Shown: positions 44,650 to 56,412, numbered from the stretch's first letter. The stretch is DNA of 64,000 nt from Populus alba (GCF_005239225.2 NC_133300.1:6353875-6417874); one strand, 5' to 3'. Translations and numbers: made by a program. The notes: generated by a model not told the origin, from the letters alone.

Positions 44650-45470
44650 TTTTTCGAACATAAAAAAAAAAAAAATTTAAACAATATCATTATTTTTTAA
44701 AGAAGACATAATTAATTTGAATGAGTTTAATAAACTCTGTTGATTTAATAATACAATAAAAAAGGCATTCTTAGTTAAAATAAAAAATAAAAAAAGTGAT
44801 AATTAATTATAAAAAATAAGTTGTCAATATCGTATTCGGGAAGAGAAGAAAAAAACCCATTGGAGGCTTAGCATCGCTTCGCCGTGAACATCGCTCCACT
44901 GTGAACATCGCTCCATCACTAGAAAGAGCTTGCCTAGACAATTCTAATGTTATTGCGAAAAGTTACATGACAACACTACTTAAGAGATCGCATGTGTCAT
45001 GAGAGTAATGACTTGGAAAGTAAACCTAATAAAATATCATGAAGTGAGAACTCATGCTTATATTTAATTTAATTCAAAAATATTTGTTTTTAAGAAAAAG
45101 ACAAGTTAACAAATAACGACAAATAAAAAGACTCAAGATAACCTGAGTCATTTTTAAAATCAGTGAAAAATTAAAAAAAAAAAGCAGATAAAAAAATAAC
45201 GCAGCCCAATCTCCAATTAAATCAATGTTGAAGGATGAATCTAAAAAAACATAAAAAAGAAGAAGCAATGAATGTTCTAAACCTGAGTTAATATCCAAAA
45301 CTCGTAACCCATTAAATCTTAGACCCAAGCTTAATCAAGAATCTTAATTCCCAACTAATTTAATGTTGATGGATGGAACAAAAAAATATATCAATTTAAA
45401 ATTTACCAAAGTAGAAAAATAGCACTAAAAAAAAATAAAAATCAAATTTGATAGGAAAAAAACTGAAGGA
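44650..45470. repeat. Dispersed repeat, copy 1 (copy 2 at 57780-58520)
   Basis: Shares ordered landmarks with 57780-58520: ataattaa.tataaaaaat, ttacatgacaacact, atcatgaagtgag...catgctta, gactca.aataacctgagt, and aatttaatgttga.gaatg/gatgg followed by aaatatatcaat. Several short motifs are reverse complements of the catgacctgggt block at 2.5 kb. It has no coding content. Confidence 0.6.
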
Positions 45471-46005
45471 AAGTGAAATTGTAATATAAATTCAATTTTT
45501 AAAAGTTCGTGGTTTGAACATCTGAATAGCATGAAATTTCTACTTTAAGTCCACCCATGAATGTGCCCACCAACGCCTTTTGAGTCAAACCATGAACTCG
45601 ATTGCCGAACCTCTCAAACTCCTTCTTATAGTCCCTTTAAGGAACCCACTTGTTGGACCTTTAATAATGCTTAATCAAGAATCTTAATTCCTAATTAATT
45701 TAATGTTAATGAATGAAAAAAAAAATATCAATTTAAAATTTATCAAAGTGAAAAAAATAGCACTTAAAAGAATAAAGATCAAATCTAATAAGAAAAAAAA
45801 TTAAAAAAAATAAAATTGTAAAATAAATCCAATTTTTAAAAATCAGTGGTTTGAACATGTGAATAGGATCAGAAATTTCTACTTCAAGTCCACCCATGAA
45901 TGTGCCCACCAATGCTTTTTAAGTCCAACCATGAACTTGATTGCCCAACCTTTCAAACTCCTTCTAAAAGTCCTTTAAGGACCCCGCTTGTCGAATTTTT
46001 GATAA
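45331..46005 (-). repeat. 340-bp tandem duplication containing gag sequence
   Basis: Two units (45331-45670 and 45671-about 46005) start with ttaatcaagaatcttaattc and end with a segment that on the minus strand encodes a gypsy gag piece (GTFMGGL in both). The units are diverged. Confidence 0.75.
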
Positions 46006-46303
46006 CTTTTTTTTTTTTGGTAAGCAAAATTTGATAACGCTTCATCAAAATCCTCATATTTTATGGGTCCAAACCGTGCCCAAAGCTCTTCTTCAAATAT
46101 CTCCCACGTTATAGTTCATCCTTCTTCCTTGCAGGCTCGATGCAACCATTGCCACCATTGGTTGGCTTCTCCTTCCAAATGAAATGAAGCCAATGATACC
46201 TTTTAATTGTCAGCAGTCTCTTGATATTCAAAAAATTAATCCATCCGATTGAACCATTCAGCTGGATCATCCCCACAGTATCGTGGAAATTCTAACTTGG
46301 CCA
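45540..46303 (-). pseudogene. Ty3/gypsy gag relic, middle and C-terminal part
   Basis: On the minus strand, from 46303 downward, the frame reads KLEFPRYCGDDPAEWFNRMD, then FFEYQETADN, then VSLASFHLEGEANQWWQWLH, the conserved core of plant Ty3/gypsy gag, and WEIFEEELWARFGP. It continues into the EFERLGN..VHGWT and GTFMGGL blocks within the 340-bp tandem units. In-frame stops replace codons after NRMD, after ADN and after KEEG, so it is dead. The N-terminal gag part lies separately at 46488-46696 with a piece of a host gene in between. No pol domain was found next to it. Confidence 0.85.
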
Positions 46304-46487
46304 CTTCCGAGCCTGCCAACAATGCCAGCTATCCCCAAGGTCACCTTGCCTCCACTTCCAAGCATGCCTTCAATCCCCACCATCCCAACTACGATCCCCT
46401 TCCTCTCCCCACCTCCCGGAAATTAGGCCAATGTTAGCTTTCCTTTTCTGCATGTTCGACTATTCAGCGTACTGTATCGACTATTCA
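46301..46487 (+). pseudogene. 3' fragment of a Leu/Pro-rich gene (fragment C) inserted in gag
   Basis: Bases 46301-46426 encode on the plus strand PLPSLPTMPAIPKVTLPPLP, then SMPSIPTIPTTIPFLSPPPGN and a TAG stop, matching the last third of the intact paralogues at 48.3 and 56.5 kb. About 60 bp of 3' UTR follows. The fragment sits exactly between two halves of a gag gene that would otherwise be continuous (SSKMA|KLEFP), with ggcc at both junctions (46299-46302, 46488-46491). No promoter, signal peptide or start, so it is not a gene. Confidence 0.85.
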
Positions 46488-46741
46488 GGCCATTTTCGAT
46501 GAGAAGACGTGCTGTCCACCCTCATTGCCAGTTTTCTTCCTCCCCCCATCACGAGAATCCATCCCGGTCGTTGTTGTGGTAACTTGAAGACGCCTTGGAC
46601 GCGATCATGGCCTCTGAAAGCTTGTTAATGGTTTCCTCCACCAAGTCCTGCCTCCAAAAGCTCGATTCATTCTTTGTTTGTTGTTATTGCGCAAGCTCTG
46701 TTCCTTTTCTGCATGTTCGACTATTCAGCGTACTGTATCGA
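46440..46741 (+). repeat. 41-bp direct repeat flanking the gag N-terminal fragment
   Basis: The 41 bases at 46440-46480 (ttccttttctgcatgttcga start) recur exactly at 46701-46741. The second copy continues into further sequence that looks like the original 3' UTR of fragment C (46742-46880). Confidence 0.9.
46488..46696 (-). pseudogene. Ty3/gypsy gag relic, N-terminal part
   Basis: The minus strand reads ESSFWRQDLVEETINKLSEA, then MIASKAS, and after damage GQHVFSSKMA in another frame. It ends at the base pairs where the gag piece at 46303 picks up with KLEFPRY. Contains stops and frame changes. Confidence 0.8.
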
Positions 46742-48000
46742 TCTCTACGAAGTAGCGTGAGGAATTCATTTATTCCTCTCTGTATTTCTTTCTCTCTCAT
46801 TTACTCGAGGATTGTTGCTGTTTCCAAAATTCCCTGTACTTGTCTGTGTCATGGCATCATGTCTATTGCCAGTTCTCAATAGATTTACCTCCTTTCTTTC
46901 CACATTAATTGCTGTTTCTCATGGTTACACCATATTATCATAATAAATCATTTCGTCTGGTCGAAGAAATGAAATTGGCAATCTGAACATAGTTGATGTG
47001 AATAAGATACAATCGGTGTTTAAATCTTTTAGATTACGGATTGCAATATAAAGTTTTCATAGAAAAAATAACTTACCACACAAAGCTCTTGCCCATGAAC
47101 TCAAATTTGGACCTGAGAGTAACAATGAAGTACGTTGCTTTGCACATAGTTGTAGGAGAGATAAGCCATTAGTGCAGAATATTTCTGCAGAATCAGCTGC
47201 TGACAGTCATTTCTGCAGAATTTGAGCACATTTACTAGTCTGCTGAACTAAATCTACAGAATTTGAACAGAAGAACTTCATGTTTGATCTCCGCTGTCGT
47301 ATCTCGATTATCTTATGCCTCTTGCAATAAGATTTGCGCTTTAATTATTTATTAATCATTTGTTTATTTTTCCTTTTAACTCAACTTTCCTCTTGCAAAG
47401 ATAGCATGATCTTAATTTATGTTGAATGAATAATGTCTTTTCTTATTTGATTTCAAAGACTTTAAGGCCGTGACATTGTTTTTAGTCGGTAGTTCACAAA
47501 TTACATATTCACTTGACACAAACTCTACTATATCAACATCCATTGCTTCTGGATAATCAGTCCTATAAATTAGGATTTTCTTTTCCTTTTATTCTTTCAA
47601 TATAAATTCTCTTGCCTTGAAGCTCTTACTCTTATTCGTATATATCTTTAAATTCCACTTCTTCAACCTTCTTTCTTAGTTCTAAATCTAGACCTTGTTG
47701 AGGAATCTTGAATCATAATTTCTTCATATTTTTGTTTTTTTTTTAAGGATAATCAAGTAATTTTATTTTGTAAAAAAAATATGAAAAAACCATGTTAATT
47801 CTAAATAATTTTAGGATGACAAACGGATCCTATGACAAGATTCTTTTACCTTTTGAGGCTAATTCGAGGCTAATTGATTGGTTTTTGAATTGAAAATCGA
47901 AATTGTAATCAAACTAATACAATCCACATTGAATTTAAACTTGTGTGTAGTGATTTTAGGTTCTTGTAATTTGAATTCAAAACTAGATGACCAAACAAAA
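46742..48000. other. Spacer upstream of Leu/Pro-rich gene D
   Basis: No gene recognised. Near 47180-47280 the word tctgcagaa or ctacagaattt recurs four to five times, possibly decayed LTR DNA. Confidence 0.35.
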
Positions 48001-48216
48001 TATTTTATTTTGTGATTTGTCAACAAATAAAAGTTTGAATCCCGAACCTATGGAAAAGAAGAAAACATATGAAGACGTGGTATTGTTTTCAGTGGAAGAT
48101 AGATAAGAAGGTGAGCTAACAACAACAACATTCAAAACGACTTTCCTGTTTTCTAAACTAGACCAACCATATGGAACAAATCACAAATAGATCTCTCCTA
48201 CATGCATCGATCTATC

Positions 48217-48224
48217 TATAAAAA
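48217..48224 (+). promoter_or_regulatory. TATA box of Leu/Pro-rich gene D
   Basis: tataaaaa in a ctatctataaaaatcc context, about 120 bp upstream of the ATG and conserved in position in the paralogue at 56.4 kb. Confidence 0.7.
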
Positions 48225-48339
48225 TCCATTATCATCCCTCGTTAATTTGTCACAAACAATATCACACAGTTCTTTCTTCTCTTAATCCTAGCTAGCGAGT
48301 TCATACAGCCTCTTCCAGGCCTTGAGATTTAGCATCGAG

Positions 48340-48690
48340 ATGGCAAGTTTCAGCCATTTTGTCTTAGCTCTCTTCATTGCTCTATCAATTTTAGGCGGCG
48401 AGGCAGCTTGTCAGCTTCTGCAATTGCCCCCTTTACCTTCGATACCCAATTTACCTAAACCAACATTGCCACCAATGTCTTCCATACCAACACTACCACA
48501 ACCCACATTGCCAACCGCACAACCTTCCCTGCCTAAACCCACACTGCCTCCACTTCCTAGCCTGCCAACAATGCCTAGTCTCCCCAAGGTCACCTTGCCT
48601 CCACTTCCAAGCATGCCCTCAATGCCCACTATCCCTATCCCAACAACAATCCCCTCTATCCCGTTCCTCTCCCCACCACCTGGAAACTAG
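48340..48690 (+). CDS. Small secreted Leu/Pro-rich protein D (PELPK-like)
   Basis: A 116-residue protein. Residues 1-23 (MASFSHFVLALFIALSILGG then EAA) are a clear signal peptide; the mature chain starts near CQLLQLP. The rest is built from short Leu/Pro modules (LPPLPSIPNLPKPTLPP, PSLPKPTLPPLPSLPTMP, PSMPSMPTIPIP), ending SPPPGN. There is no Tyr, so Tyr crosslinking of extensin type is not expected. Similar proteins in dicots are called PELPK-like or Leu/Pro-rich cell-wall proteins; a cell-wall role is inference. The start is the ATG at 48340, since the frame upstream opens only with TTG. The CDS is uninterrupted, with TATA and leader intact, so it is likely functional. No intron is evident. 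Confidence 0.85.
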   Translation: MASFSHFVLALFIALSILGGEAACQLLQLPPLPSIPNLPKPTLPPMSSIPTLPQPTLPTAQPSLPKPTLPPLPSLPTMPSLPKVTLPPLPSMPSMPTIPIPTTIPSIPFLSPPPGN

Positions 48691-49221
48691 ACCATACTAT
48701 TTCTCATTCTGAGTTTTTTATGTTTGCTTTCTGTCAAAAGTTCATATCTTTTGGTCCCTGTGAAGAAAGTGTGAGGAGTTGTGCTGTTTGCTTCTGGTGT
48801 TCTTCATTCATTTATATATATATATTTTCACTACCTCTTTCATCCCCTGTATTTCATTGCCTTCTTGTATTATCAATTAAAAGAAATGTAGTTTCAAACA
48901 TTGTTATCTGGTGTTTTTTCCACACATTTGATTACTAAATTATGCTCTTTCTGGAATTCTGCTGAGCTTGCACTAGTAATGATGAAACTGTTGATATCTA
49001 ACAAGAGTTTTATTGAGTATAATGCCAAAACTTGATGTATTCCAAGAGACTACAGCAGATACATACCCAGTTTAAGATTATCTCGTGTGTTTAATGCTTG
49101 CAACTAGTGTTGAGACTTTCATAATTTGAAGAAAAAAAAAATCAAAACAATTATGAAATGACTGTTTAACCGTAACCTCAAATAGGCTCTTAGATTCAAA
49201 TGGCAAGAAAAATATTCATTT

Positions 49222-51136
49222 GATCCTAAATTTGAGATTCATTACTAGTATATCTTTGAAATAATATATTTACATCAGATTTATTTTCTTTTATTAAACT
49301 ATTCTGAGTTTTAAACTCAACTATGGTGATGTGTGCGTGATATACTGTGCTATCTAATGTGCAATTGATATATCAATACTCAACCTAAGTTTTTCATATT
49401 TTTACCTCGAAGTTTGAACTTAAAAAATCAAGAAAGGCAACATATGTTTTAACCGCTAGAAATTTTGGGTGGACAAAAAGATTGGAAATTACAGTGATAT
49501 AGAATATGGATAATCACTTGCATCCTAAAATATATTTTATATTATTTATACTCCAAAAAAATCACTTTCCATACTAATGACCACATTGGATAAACTTGAG
49601 AAAATTAGCTAAACTGTACCCTTTTAGGTTTAAACTCTACTAGATTGATTGCCCAAGCTTTGCTGTGGGCAATTTTAGGTTGTGTGTACATCGTGTGCAC
49701 ACCAATAGTCTCATCTCTTGCTATATTTCTCTTAAAAAATATGTCATGTAAGCTCACTTAAAAGAATAGTAAGAAGTAGAATTAAAAGCCTAACTCACTT
49801 TATTAACATTTTAATAAACATAAACAGTGTCATTGATGAATTAACATGCAAACCATGCATAACCATTATTATCATGGATTAATTTCTTGTTCTGTCGTTG
49901 CATGCCTAAGTGTCCGAGCATCAATAGGTTCTTCAATTCCTTTCTTTTTCCTTGCTTGGCCATCATTCTTTATTGCATGTTTAATTGGGCTTCAGATTGT
50001 TGTTGAAGTATTAGTTAGCTAGCAATGTTTGATTCTTGGCATATTTGTTCATTTTTGGCTTAACTGCTGTGTTAAGGACAATTGACAACAATATCTAAGA
50101 ATGATTTTGCTATCTAAGTTGTTTGCCTGCTGAAGTTGTTTGTTGCTGGTGATTTCATTATTGTTTTGTTTCATTATTGTTAGAGTCTGTCCCAAAAACA
50201 ATTAAATCCAACAACTTCCATATTTCATTGTGTTCTATATTCTTTCATTGTTTAGTGCATGTTTAATTTCATGCGATAAGTTTATCTTGCTAAATGGTTT
50301 CAAAATATTTTGTTTGCAGGCATTTTTTGTTTCAGTTCTACTTAATCATTTTTTTCCTTTCTCTTGGGGTTGGTTTGGATGGGTTTTCTTTGTTTTTATG
50401 AACATGATTTATTTTTTGGATTCCTTTTGGCTTACTGTCTTTGGATTTTTAAATTCTTCTTCGTTTATTGTCTTTTGAGGTATGATTGGTTCATTTCTTT
50501 CAAACAAAAACTTTTTGTTTTTGCTTTGTGGGATGGAATAATTTTGTTGTTCTCTTAGCCTTTACATGATTAGCTGCAATTCTTATCATAGATAGGATGG
50601 CCTTGAATATTTTTTCTCAATCTTTGCAATGTTGACAGTTGCTTATGGCTAGGGCATGGGAGGTTGGCATTTAGATGTTTCCTCTATCGAGCTTAGGAAA
50701 GGGTGTTCTTATCGTGGTTGGGTTTTTTTTTTTTTTTTTTTTTTCACTTCGTATAAAATATAAATAGCTAACAATCTCAACATATTAGACTATATAAATG
50801 TAAGAAATAATCTTGAGAACAAATATAAATGCGATGCTAGCCAAATGTTAGCTAACCTGAAACTAATTGAGCAATTATAGGGTGCCAAAAAGATCATAAA
50901 AAAAATGAAGACTTGGCTAACTTGTAGATTGAAGGAGAAGCTTTGTTTCCCAAGCTCCAGTGGACAACAAACAAATGTTGGTGGTTTCTTGAAGATATTT
51001 TTTTTTATTTTAAAAGATAATAAAGCATCATACCAGATGAATGAGCCAAAAAAGGCAAAGTGCTTATATTTTAGATTATTTTTCAATATATTCTTTTAAA
51101 AATTTATACAATTTCAATTTGTTGACAACACATTAT
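49222..51136. other. Spacer, no gene recognised
   Basis: T-rich unique-looking DNA (49900-50700) resembles intron or 3' flank sequence, with open frames of 64-82 codons rich in Phe/Leu/Trp but without domain. A T-run lies at 50727-50744. Confidence 0.4.
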
Positions 51137-51345
51137 CCTTCCAGCATTGCTAGTTAGCCACCCCTACACCACGTAGCCCTTTTCTCCTCCCTATTTTGCT
51201 GGAAAACCATGGCAATTTGCATGCAGAACCATTGTTCTGCAAGAAAAATGAAGAAAAGTTAATTAACATGGTTATCGGGTCAGGCCAGCAACCATGTGGA
51301 CCGTGGGCTGGACTCATTTCGGCCCAGCCCATATAAAGACCTGTT
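51137..51345 (+). mobile_element. LTR fragment of the gypsy element (possible 5' LTR remnant)
   Basis: Matches 54740-54925 of the LTR at 53304-55717 in the same orientation: agcattgctagttagccaccc, ggaaaaccatggcaatttgc, and ggctgga.tcgtttcggccca-like blocks. It may be what remains of the element's 5' LTR after deletion. Confidence 0.7.
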
Positions 51346-51854
51346 CATGGGAATCATTTGAATTATTTTAAGAACAAGTTTACTTTAAACTAACATAAAA
51401 AAGATTTTTATGAATTCTCCATGAAAACAACTCCTTATAAATAACCAATTCTTATTTCGCATGGCCTTATCCCCAAAGAAAACTTGAATTAAACACTCAG
51501 GGGTATGATCAGGTTGGGGGGCAATCCAAAAAACACATCATAGGACTAGGTCTATGATTTCTTTTCTTAAAAAATAGAAAATGTAGGGCAGAGCTAACGA
51601 CCTTTGAGATAAAGGTTTGTAGATAAAGAAGTATAATGATGTTATGCTCTTCTTAGATGTCAAGATAATAAAATGTGACTCAAGTAAACAAGAGCGAAAA
51701 ATCATTGAAGCTTATTACAGAGACCCAAACTTTTGAGAAAAGAAAAACTCTATGAAGAAAAGGAACTTATATTTTTCATGTAAGTATACATGCATATTGA
51801 TCATAATGCATTACTTTGATATTTAATAGATTAGTGTCTCAACAACAAATCTTT

Positions 51855-52215
51855 TTCGAGCGCACCTTTAGGCCCTCATCTTTCGGGTAGTGCATTTTGT
51901 AACCCTACCTCCTTTCGAGTGTGTTTTCATGGCTTATTTTTTTTTCTTTTGAGTGTGCCTTTGAGCACTCATCTCCCAGGTAATGCGTTTTCTAACCCTA
52001 TTTCCTCTCGAGAGCCATTATCTCCCAAGTAAGGTGTTTTCTAACCCTACCTCCTTTTGAGCACGCCTTTGGGCCCTCATCTATTGGGCAATGTGTTTTC
52101 TAACTCTACCTCCCTTTGAGTATGTCTTTGAGCCTTCAACTATGGTAGTGTGTTTTCTAAATCTACCTCCTTTCGAGCACGCCTTTGAACCCTCACTTCT
52201 AAGATAGTACGCCTT
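51855..52215 (+). repeat. Minisatellite family 1 (about 60-bp unit)
   Basis: About six diverged units of the form cctcctttcgagcacgcctt, tgggccctcatct, ..gggtagtgcgttttctaaccctac. Two more motif-bearing pieces reappear at 53080-53150 after family 2. Confidence 0.8.
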
Positions 52216-52293
52216 TAAGCCCTATCTTGTCATCCCTTCAAGACATCTCTAGCTAAATCCTTTAGCCAGGTAGATTATATGTTCTATTTGGTC

Positions 52294-52985
52294 AGGTCAT
52301 CCATCACAATGAGACAATTTTGAAAAATCTTTGCATTTTTCACTTGAATAGGTCGCCCAATACAAAAGGACCACCTTGAAAATCTTTCTATTTTTCACTT
52401 GGGCAAGTCGCCTATTACAATTAGATCATTTTGAAAAATCTTTGCACTTTTCATCTAGGCAGGTCACCCATTACAATAAGATCACTTTGAAAAATTTCTA
52501 CATTTTCTATTTAGGCAGGTCTTCCATTACAATAAGGCCACTTTAAAAACCTTTTATTTTCCACCTAGGCAGGTTGTCCATTACAATGAGATCACTTTGA
52601 AAATTTTTGGCATTTTTCACCTCGGCAATCACCCATTATAATGAGACCACTTTGAAAATTTTTTGCTTTTCGTATTTTTCACCCCATCAGTCATTCATTA
52701 TAATGAGACCACTTTGAAATTTTTTTGCATTTTTCACCTAGCCCAGTTGCTCATTACAATGAGACTACTTTGAAAAATCTTTTTATTTTTTCACCCAGGT
52801 AGGTTGCCCAATACAATAAGATCAGTTTGAAAAATCTTTGTATTTTTCACCTGGGCATGTCACCCATTACAATGAGATCATTTGAAAAAACTTTTGTATT
52901 CTTCATTTAGACAAGTCACCTATGACAATGTGACCATTTCAAAATTTTTGAATGTTACCAATAAGCAGGTTACTTGGTACAACTA
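52294..52985 (+). repeat. Minisatellite family 2 (about 56-bp unit, 13 units)
   Basis: Thirteen units by eye, each starting aggtcacccattacaat (variants) and continuing gagaccactttgaaaa then tctttgcatttttcacctgggc. The mean period is about 56 bp over the array. The units are diverged but phase is kept. Confidence 0.85.
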
Positions 52986-53303
52986 TACCACTTCGAAAAA
53001 AAAAAAGAGAAGTCTTTCTGTTTTTCACAAAGATCATCTTCACAAACCTTATCTCCATTTCCTTTGAATGCACTTTCTATCCCTTGTCTTTGGGATAATG
53101 CACTTCCTAGCCCTATTTTGTTTTTCTCTAAGTGTGCTTTTACGCCCCCACCTCAAACACTTTCAAAAGCATTAACTATTTCTTAATCTGAAGAGTCCAT
53201 TATCTCTCATTCCTTTTTTTTCTTTTTTTTCTTTTCAAAGTTTACTATCTAAAGTCTATTATGAGACTTTCTATCATAAGCATTGCAAAGAGGAGGGAGT
53301 AAC

Positions 53304-55717
53304 TGTCATAACCTATTTCTAGGTTATTCCTCAAATTCACATTTTTTGTTCAAAATAAAAAAATAAATTAATAATAGAAAGAAGACTAACATTCAGGAAA
53401 AAGCAGGATGAGGGGATTCCAAATATACAGAGAAATCAAGCTAAAATTGTTTTGACAAAATTAGAAGCCTAATTTTATCCCTTTGTACGAAACCTGGAGA
53501 AACAATGTTGATTCTAAGTCAAATTAAATGATTTTTGGACGAATCTATATAAAAATCAAGTGCAATGACATACTTATATTTTTAATACGCCAATATGATT
53601 TAATCATGGTCAAATTAAAGTTTAATTATATTTAATAATTAATTTGGGTCCAATTAAAGGATTTAATTATGTGCAAGGACTTCATTATACTTTAAATGGG
53701 TCAAATTAATTTTATTTGAGACTTAATTGGTGAAAAATTAAGTTTGGGAGTCCAATTTGAGCTTAATTAAAAATATTGGAATTTTAGGACACCAAATTTA
53801 ATTTTTACCAAGTTAATTGATTGAAATCAGGGGCAAAATTGAAAAAAAATCAAAATTTTAGGGTCAATTAAGAGCTAAATTGAAGAAACTCGCAATCAAG
53901 GACCATTTTGAAAAAAAGGTGTTGAAATCTAGGGACTAAATTGATCGAAATTAGGGGTGAAATTGAAGAGAATTAAAAGTTTGATGGTAATTGAAGGTCA
54001 ATTTGCATAAATCCATAACAAAGAACCAAAATGAAAAAGGTGTTGAAATTCAGAGCTAATGTTGAAATTTGACTAGGGCAAAATTAAATCAAATCTAAGG
54101 TTTAAGGTCAAATAGGGGTGGAATTTAAAGAAATTAAACCTGGAGGACCACATTGAACTTTGGCCAAAATCCCTAATTTAACGTCTAAAACAGAGCCATT
54201 TTGAACATTAAAAAAAGAAGGGAACCACACAACGTGTCGTCTAGTTACTTTTCATTATCTTTTCTTTTGGCTGAGAAAGTTGTTCAGGTGACTACTTTTC
54301 AAGGGCTTTTAATGCTTTATGTCTCAACCAAACCAGACAAACAATACATCGCCATAATAGGTTGACATTGTACTACACCCTAAAGTAGGTCTCGCCGGCC
54401 AATTGTGCCTATAGTCATTGTGGCACCACCCTAAAATGACCAACTCGACCAGTCCTTAGCAACCAACTTTTTTAGGTCATAATAACAACTCTAAACCAAC
54501 ATTTAGGATCTTTCTGGGTTGAATCAACGACCAAGATTTGGCACTAGTAAAAACAAGATGTCCCTCTTCCATCCCCTATAAATAGGGGTGGATTCCATGC
54601 ATTGAGTAGGAAGATATCAGAGCCTAAAGTTGGTGAAAATCAGCTTTTCTTCCTAATTTTTTCTTTTTATCTGCCAACCATCTTCTTCCTTTTCTTTCTT
54701 TACGCATCTGTTGCCATCGCCTTCACCAACATCATGTCGACATTCCCAGCATTGCTAGTTAGCCACCCCCCGCACTAGGGAGCCCTCTTCTCCTCCTTAT
54801 TTTGATGGAAAACCATGGCAATTTGCATGCAAAACCATTGTTCTGTTTGCATTGTTGGGTTGGACTAGCAACCATGTAGATCATGGGCTGGACCCGTTTC
54901 GGCCCAACCCATATAGATGGGCGGGGTCCACCCTACCACCCCCTTAAAAGAAGAATAAGGGTCTGTTGGGCCACCTGTCGGCCCAACTTGACTGGGTCGG
55001 GATGGACCCTCTTTGACTCAACCCATATATAAACAAAAAAATTTTGAAGGCCCTTTAAAAGAAAATGTGATTTTCTCGTATGTTTTTTTAACAATTTTGC
55101 ATAATATCGGGCTGTGTATTTAAACTGTAAGATGCAAATCTTGTACTAAAATACTTGGTTTTCTCCGAAACATTTCTTAAAAAAAAATTGAAGATTAAAA
55201 AAAAATCTCAATTTTTTTAAAATTAATTTCCTCTTTCAAAAAAACAAAAAATATTTTGTTTTCATGCATACGACCAAATCCTAAAAGTTTTCTAAGCATA
55301 ATTTTTACCAAAAAAAGAAAAAAAAAAGCATCTTTCTCATGTTTTGAAATGCAAAAATATAAATCATAACTAGTTTATGATTATTCATTAGGGTTTGGCC
55401 AAAATACCAAAAATTCTTCACTAATCATTTTGTTCACCTTATATTTAGAGTGTTAAGATTTAGGTGTAGACTTTAATATTGAGGGGTGTACAACTATATA
55501 GTAGAGTACAACCTCAGGTATTAATGATATAAAGTGCAAAATAAATGCAATGCTAAAACCCTTTTCTTTCTTAACTCCTGGACTTAGAATAACAATCAAA
55601 TAATAATGCAACTTATCTTAGGTTATCTGTATTAGGGGTGATGCGTCTTCCCTTTGCACAACTAGTTTTTAACCTCGATTCTCGCAGACCATTAGGTTTT
55701 ATAGTGACCATAATACA
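53304..55717 (+). mobile_element. Ty3/gypsy LTR, 2.4 kb
   Basis: Starts TGTCATAACC directly after a polypurine tract and ends ..ataataca, so both ends have TG...CA form. Contains a block of short aattgaaggtcaatttg-like motifs (53630-54180), a TATA box (54580-54587 in cccctataaatagggg), the segment shared with 51137-51345, and the aatgcaacttatcttagg/tagtgaccata end shared with the decayed LTR at 30.9 kb. The preceding polypurine tract makes it a 3' LTR. The aggtggcaatt that follows resembles a primer binding site, which would fit an LTR shared by tandem elements; this is unresolved. Confidence 0.7.
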
Positions 55718-56163
55718 AGGTGGCAATTATTAAACCTTAATCATAATTTTATAATTAAACCCAAAACCCTTTCCTTTCTCAACTTCTCCCAAGAGGTAGA
55801 AAAACGTGTTATTTGACGTCACCTTATGGCAGGTAACACACCAATTTCTCCATCAATTATATGTTATCTCTTTTCATGAAGAAATTTCAAAACCTAGATA
55901 TATAAATACATCTAGTCACATGGAAAAAGTTAATATCCCATCCTTGGCCACACAAAAATAGCTATAAAAAGTTAGGCCTGAAGCTATCATGTTTAACCTT
56001 CAGCAAACTCCTTGTGAGTAAGGCAAATTATCACAATAAGGAATAAAAACTGAGCCAAGGAATCTATCATGTTTCCAAATGCAGAAAAATGTTGAAATTC
56101 TTCAGGCACTTTCTTGTAATCACGTGGGCAAGTTCTTTACATGTCAAATTGTGACCTGAGGAA
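55718..56163. other. Spacer between gypsy LTR and duplicate 2
   Basis: May be element leader DNA just after the LTR and then host DNA. No gene recognised. Confidence 0.35.
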
Positions 56164-56412
56164 TATTTTATTGTGTGATTGGTCAGCAAATACAAGTTTT
56201 AGTTTTGAACAACCCAGTTCAAGGGAAAAATGGAAAGAAGAAAACATAACGTGTCACAACAAGAAAAGGAAGGCATGGCATTGTTTTCAATGGAAGATGG
56301 ATAAGAAGGTGAGCTAATAACAACAACATTCAAAATGACTCCTGTTTTCTAAACTAGACCAACCATATGGAACAGATCACAAATAGATCTCTCCAACATG
56401 CATCGATCTATC

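Larger units (their letters stand above)
48000..49221 (+). repeat. Segmental duplicate, copy 1 (copy 2 at 56164-57577)
   Basis: Collinear with 56164-57577 through the promoter, TATA box, CDS, 3' UTR and flank. The left limit is at atatttatt.tgtgatt and the right limit at aagaaaaatattcatt. The coding genes D and E sit inside the two copies, about 8.2 kb apart. A gypsy 3' end occupies most of the interval. Confidence 0.85.
51346..53303 (+). mobile_element. Internal 3' region of a Ty3/gypsy (Tat-like) element with minisatellites
   Basis: Lies between the LTR fragment and the 3' LTR. No gag or pol remains. Most of it is two minisatellite families (separate entries), as found in the region between pol and the 3' LTR of Tat/Ogre-type elements. 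It ends in a polypurine tract (53285-53303, gcaaagaggagggagtaac) directly before the LTR. Confidence 0.65.

Noticed and set aside
48322..48339. Six-codon upstream extension of gene D (and the same at 56518 for E)
   Set aside because: Would need a TTG start; the ATG at 48340 begins the signal peptide and is conserved between paralogues.
48411..48629. Gly-rich minus-strand ORF (and its counterparts at 56484-56825, 38603-38794, 59470-59688)
   Set aside because: Antisense shadow of the Pro-rich CDS: CCN codons read as Gly on the other strand. No promoter or signal on that strand.
52294..52985. Regularly spaced repeats resembling a CRISPR array
   Set aside because: Eukaryotic context, contiguous diverged units with no unique spacers, and placed before a polypurine tract and LTR.
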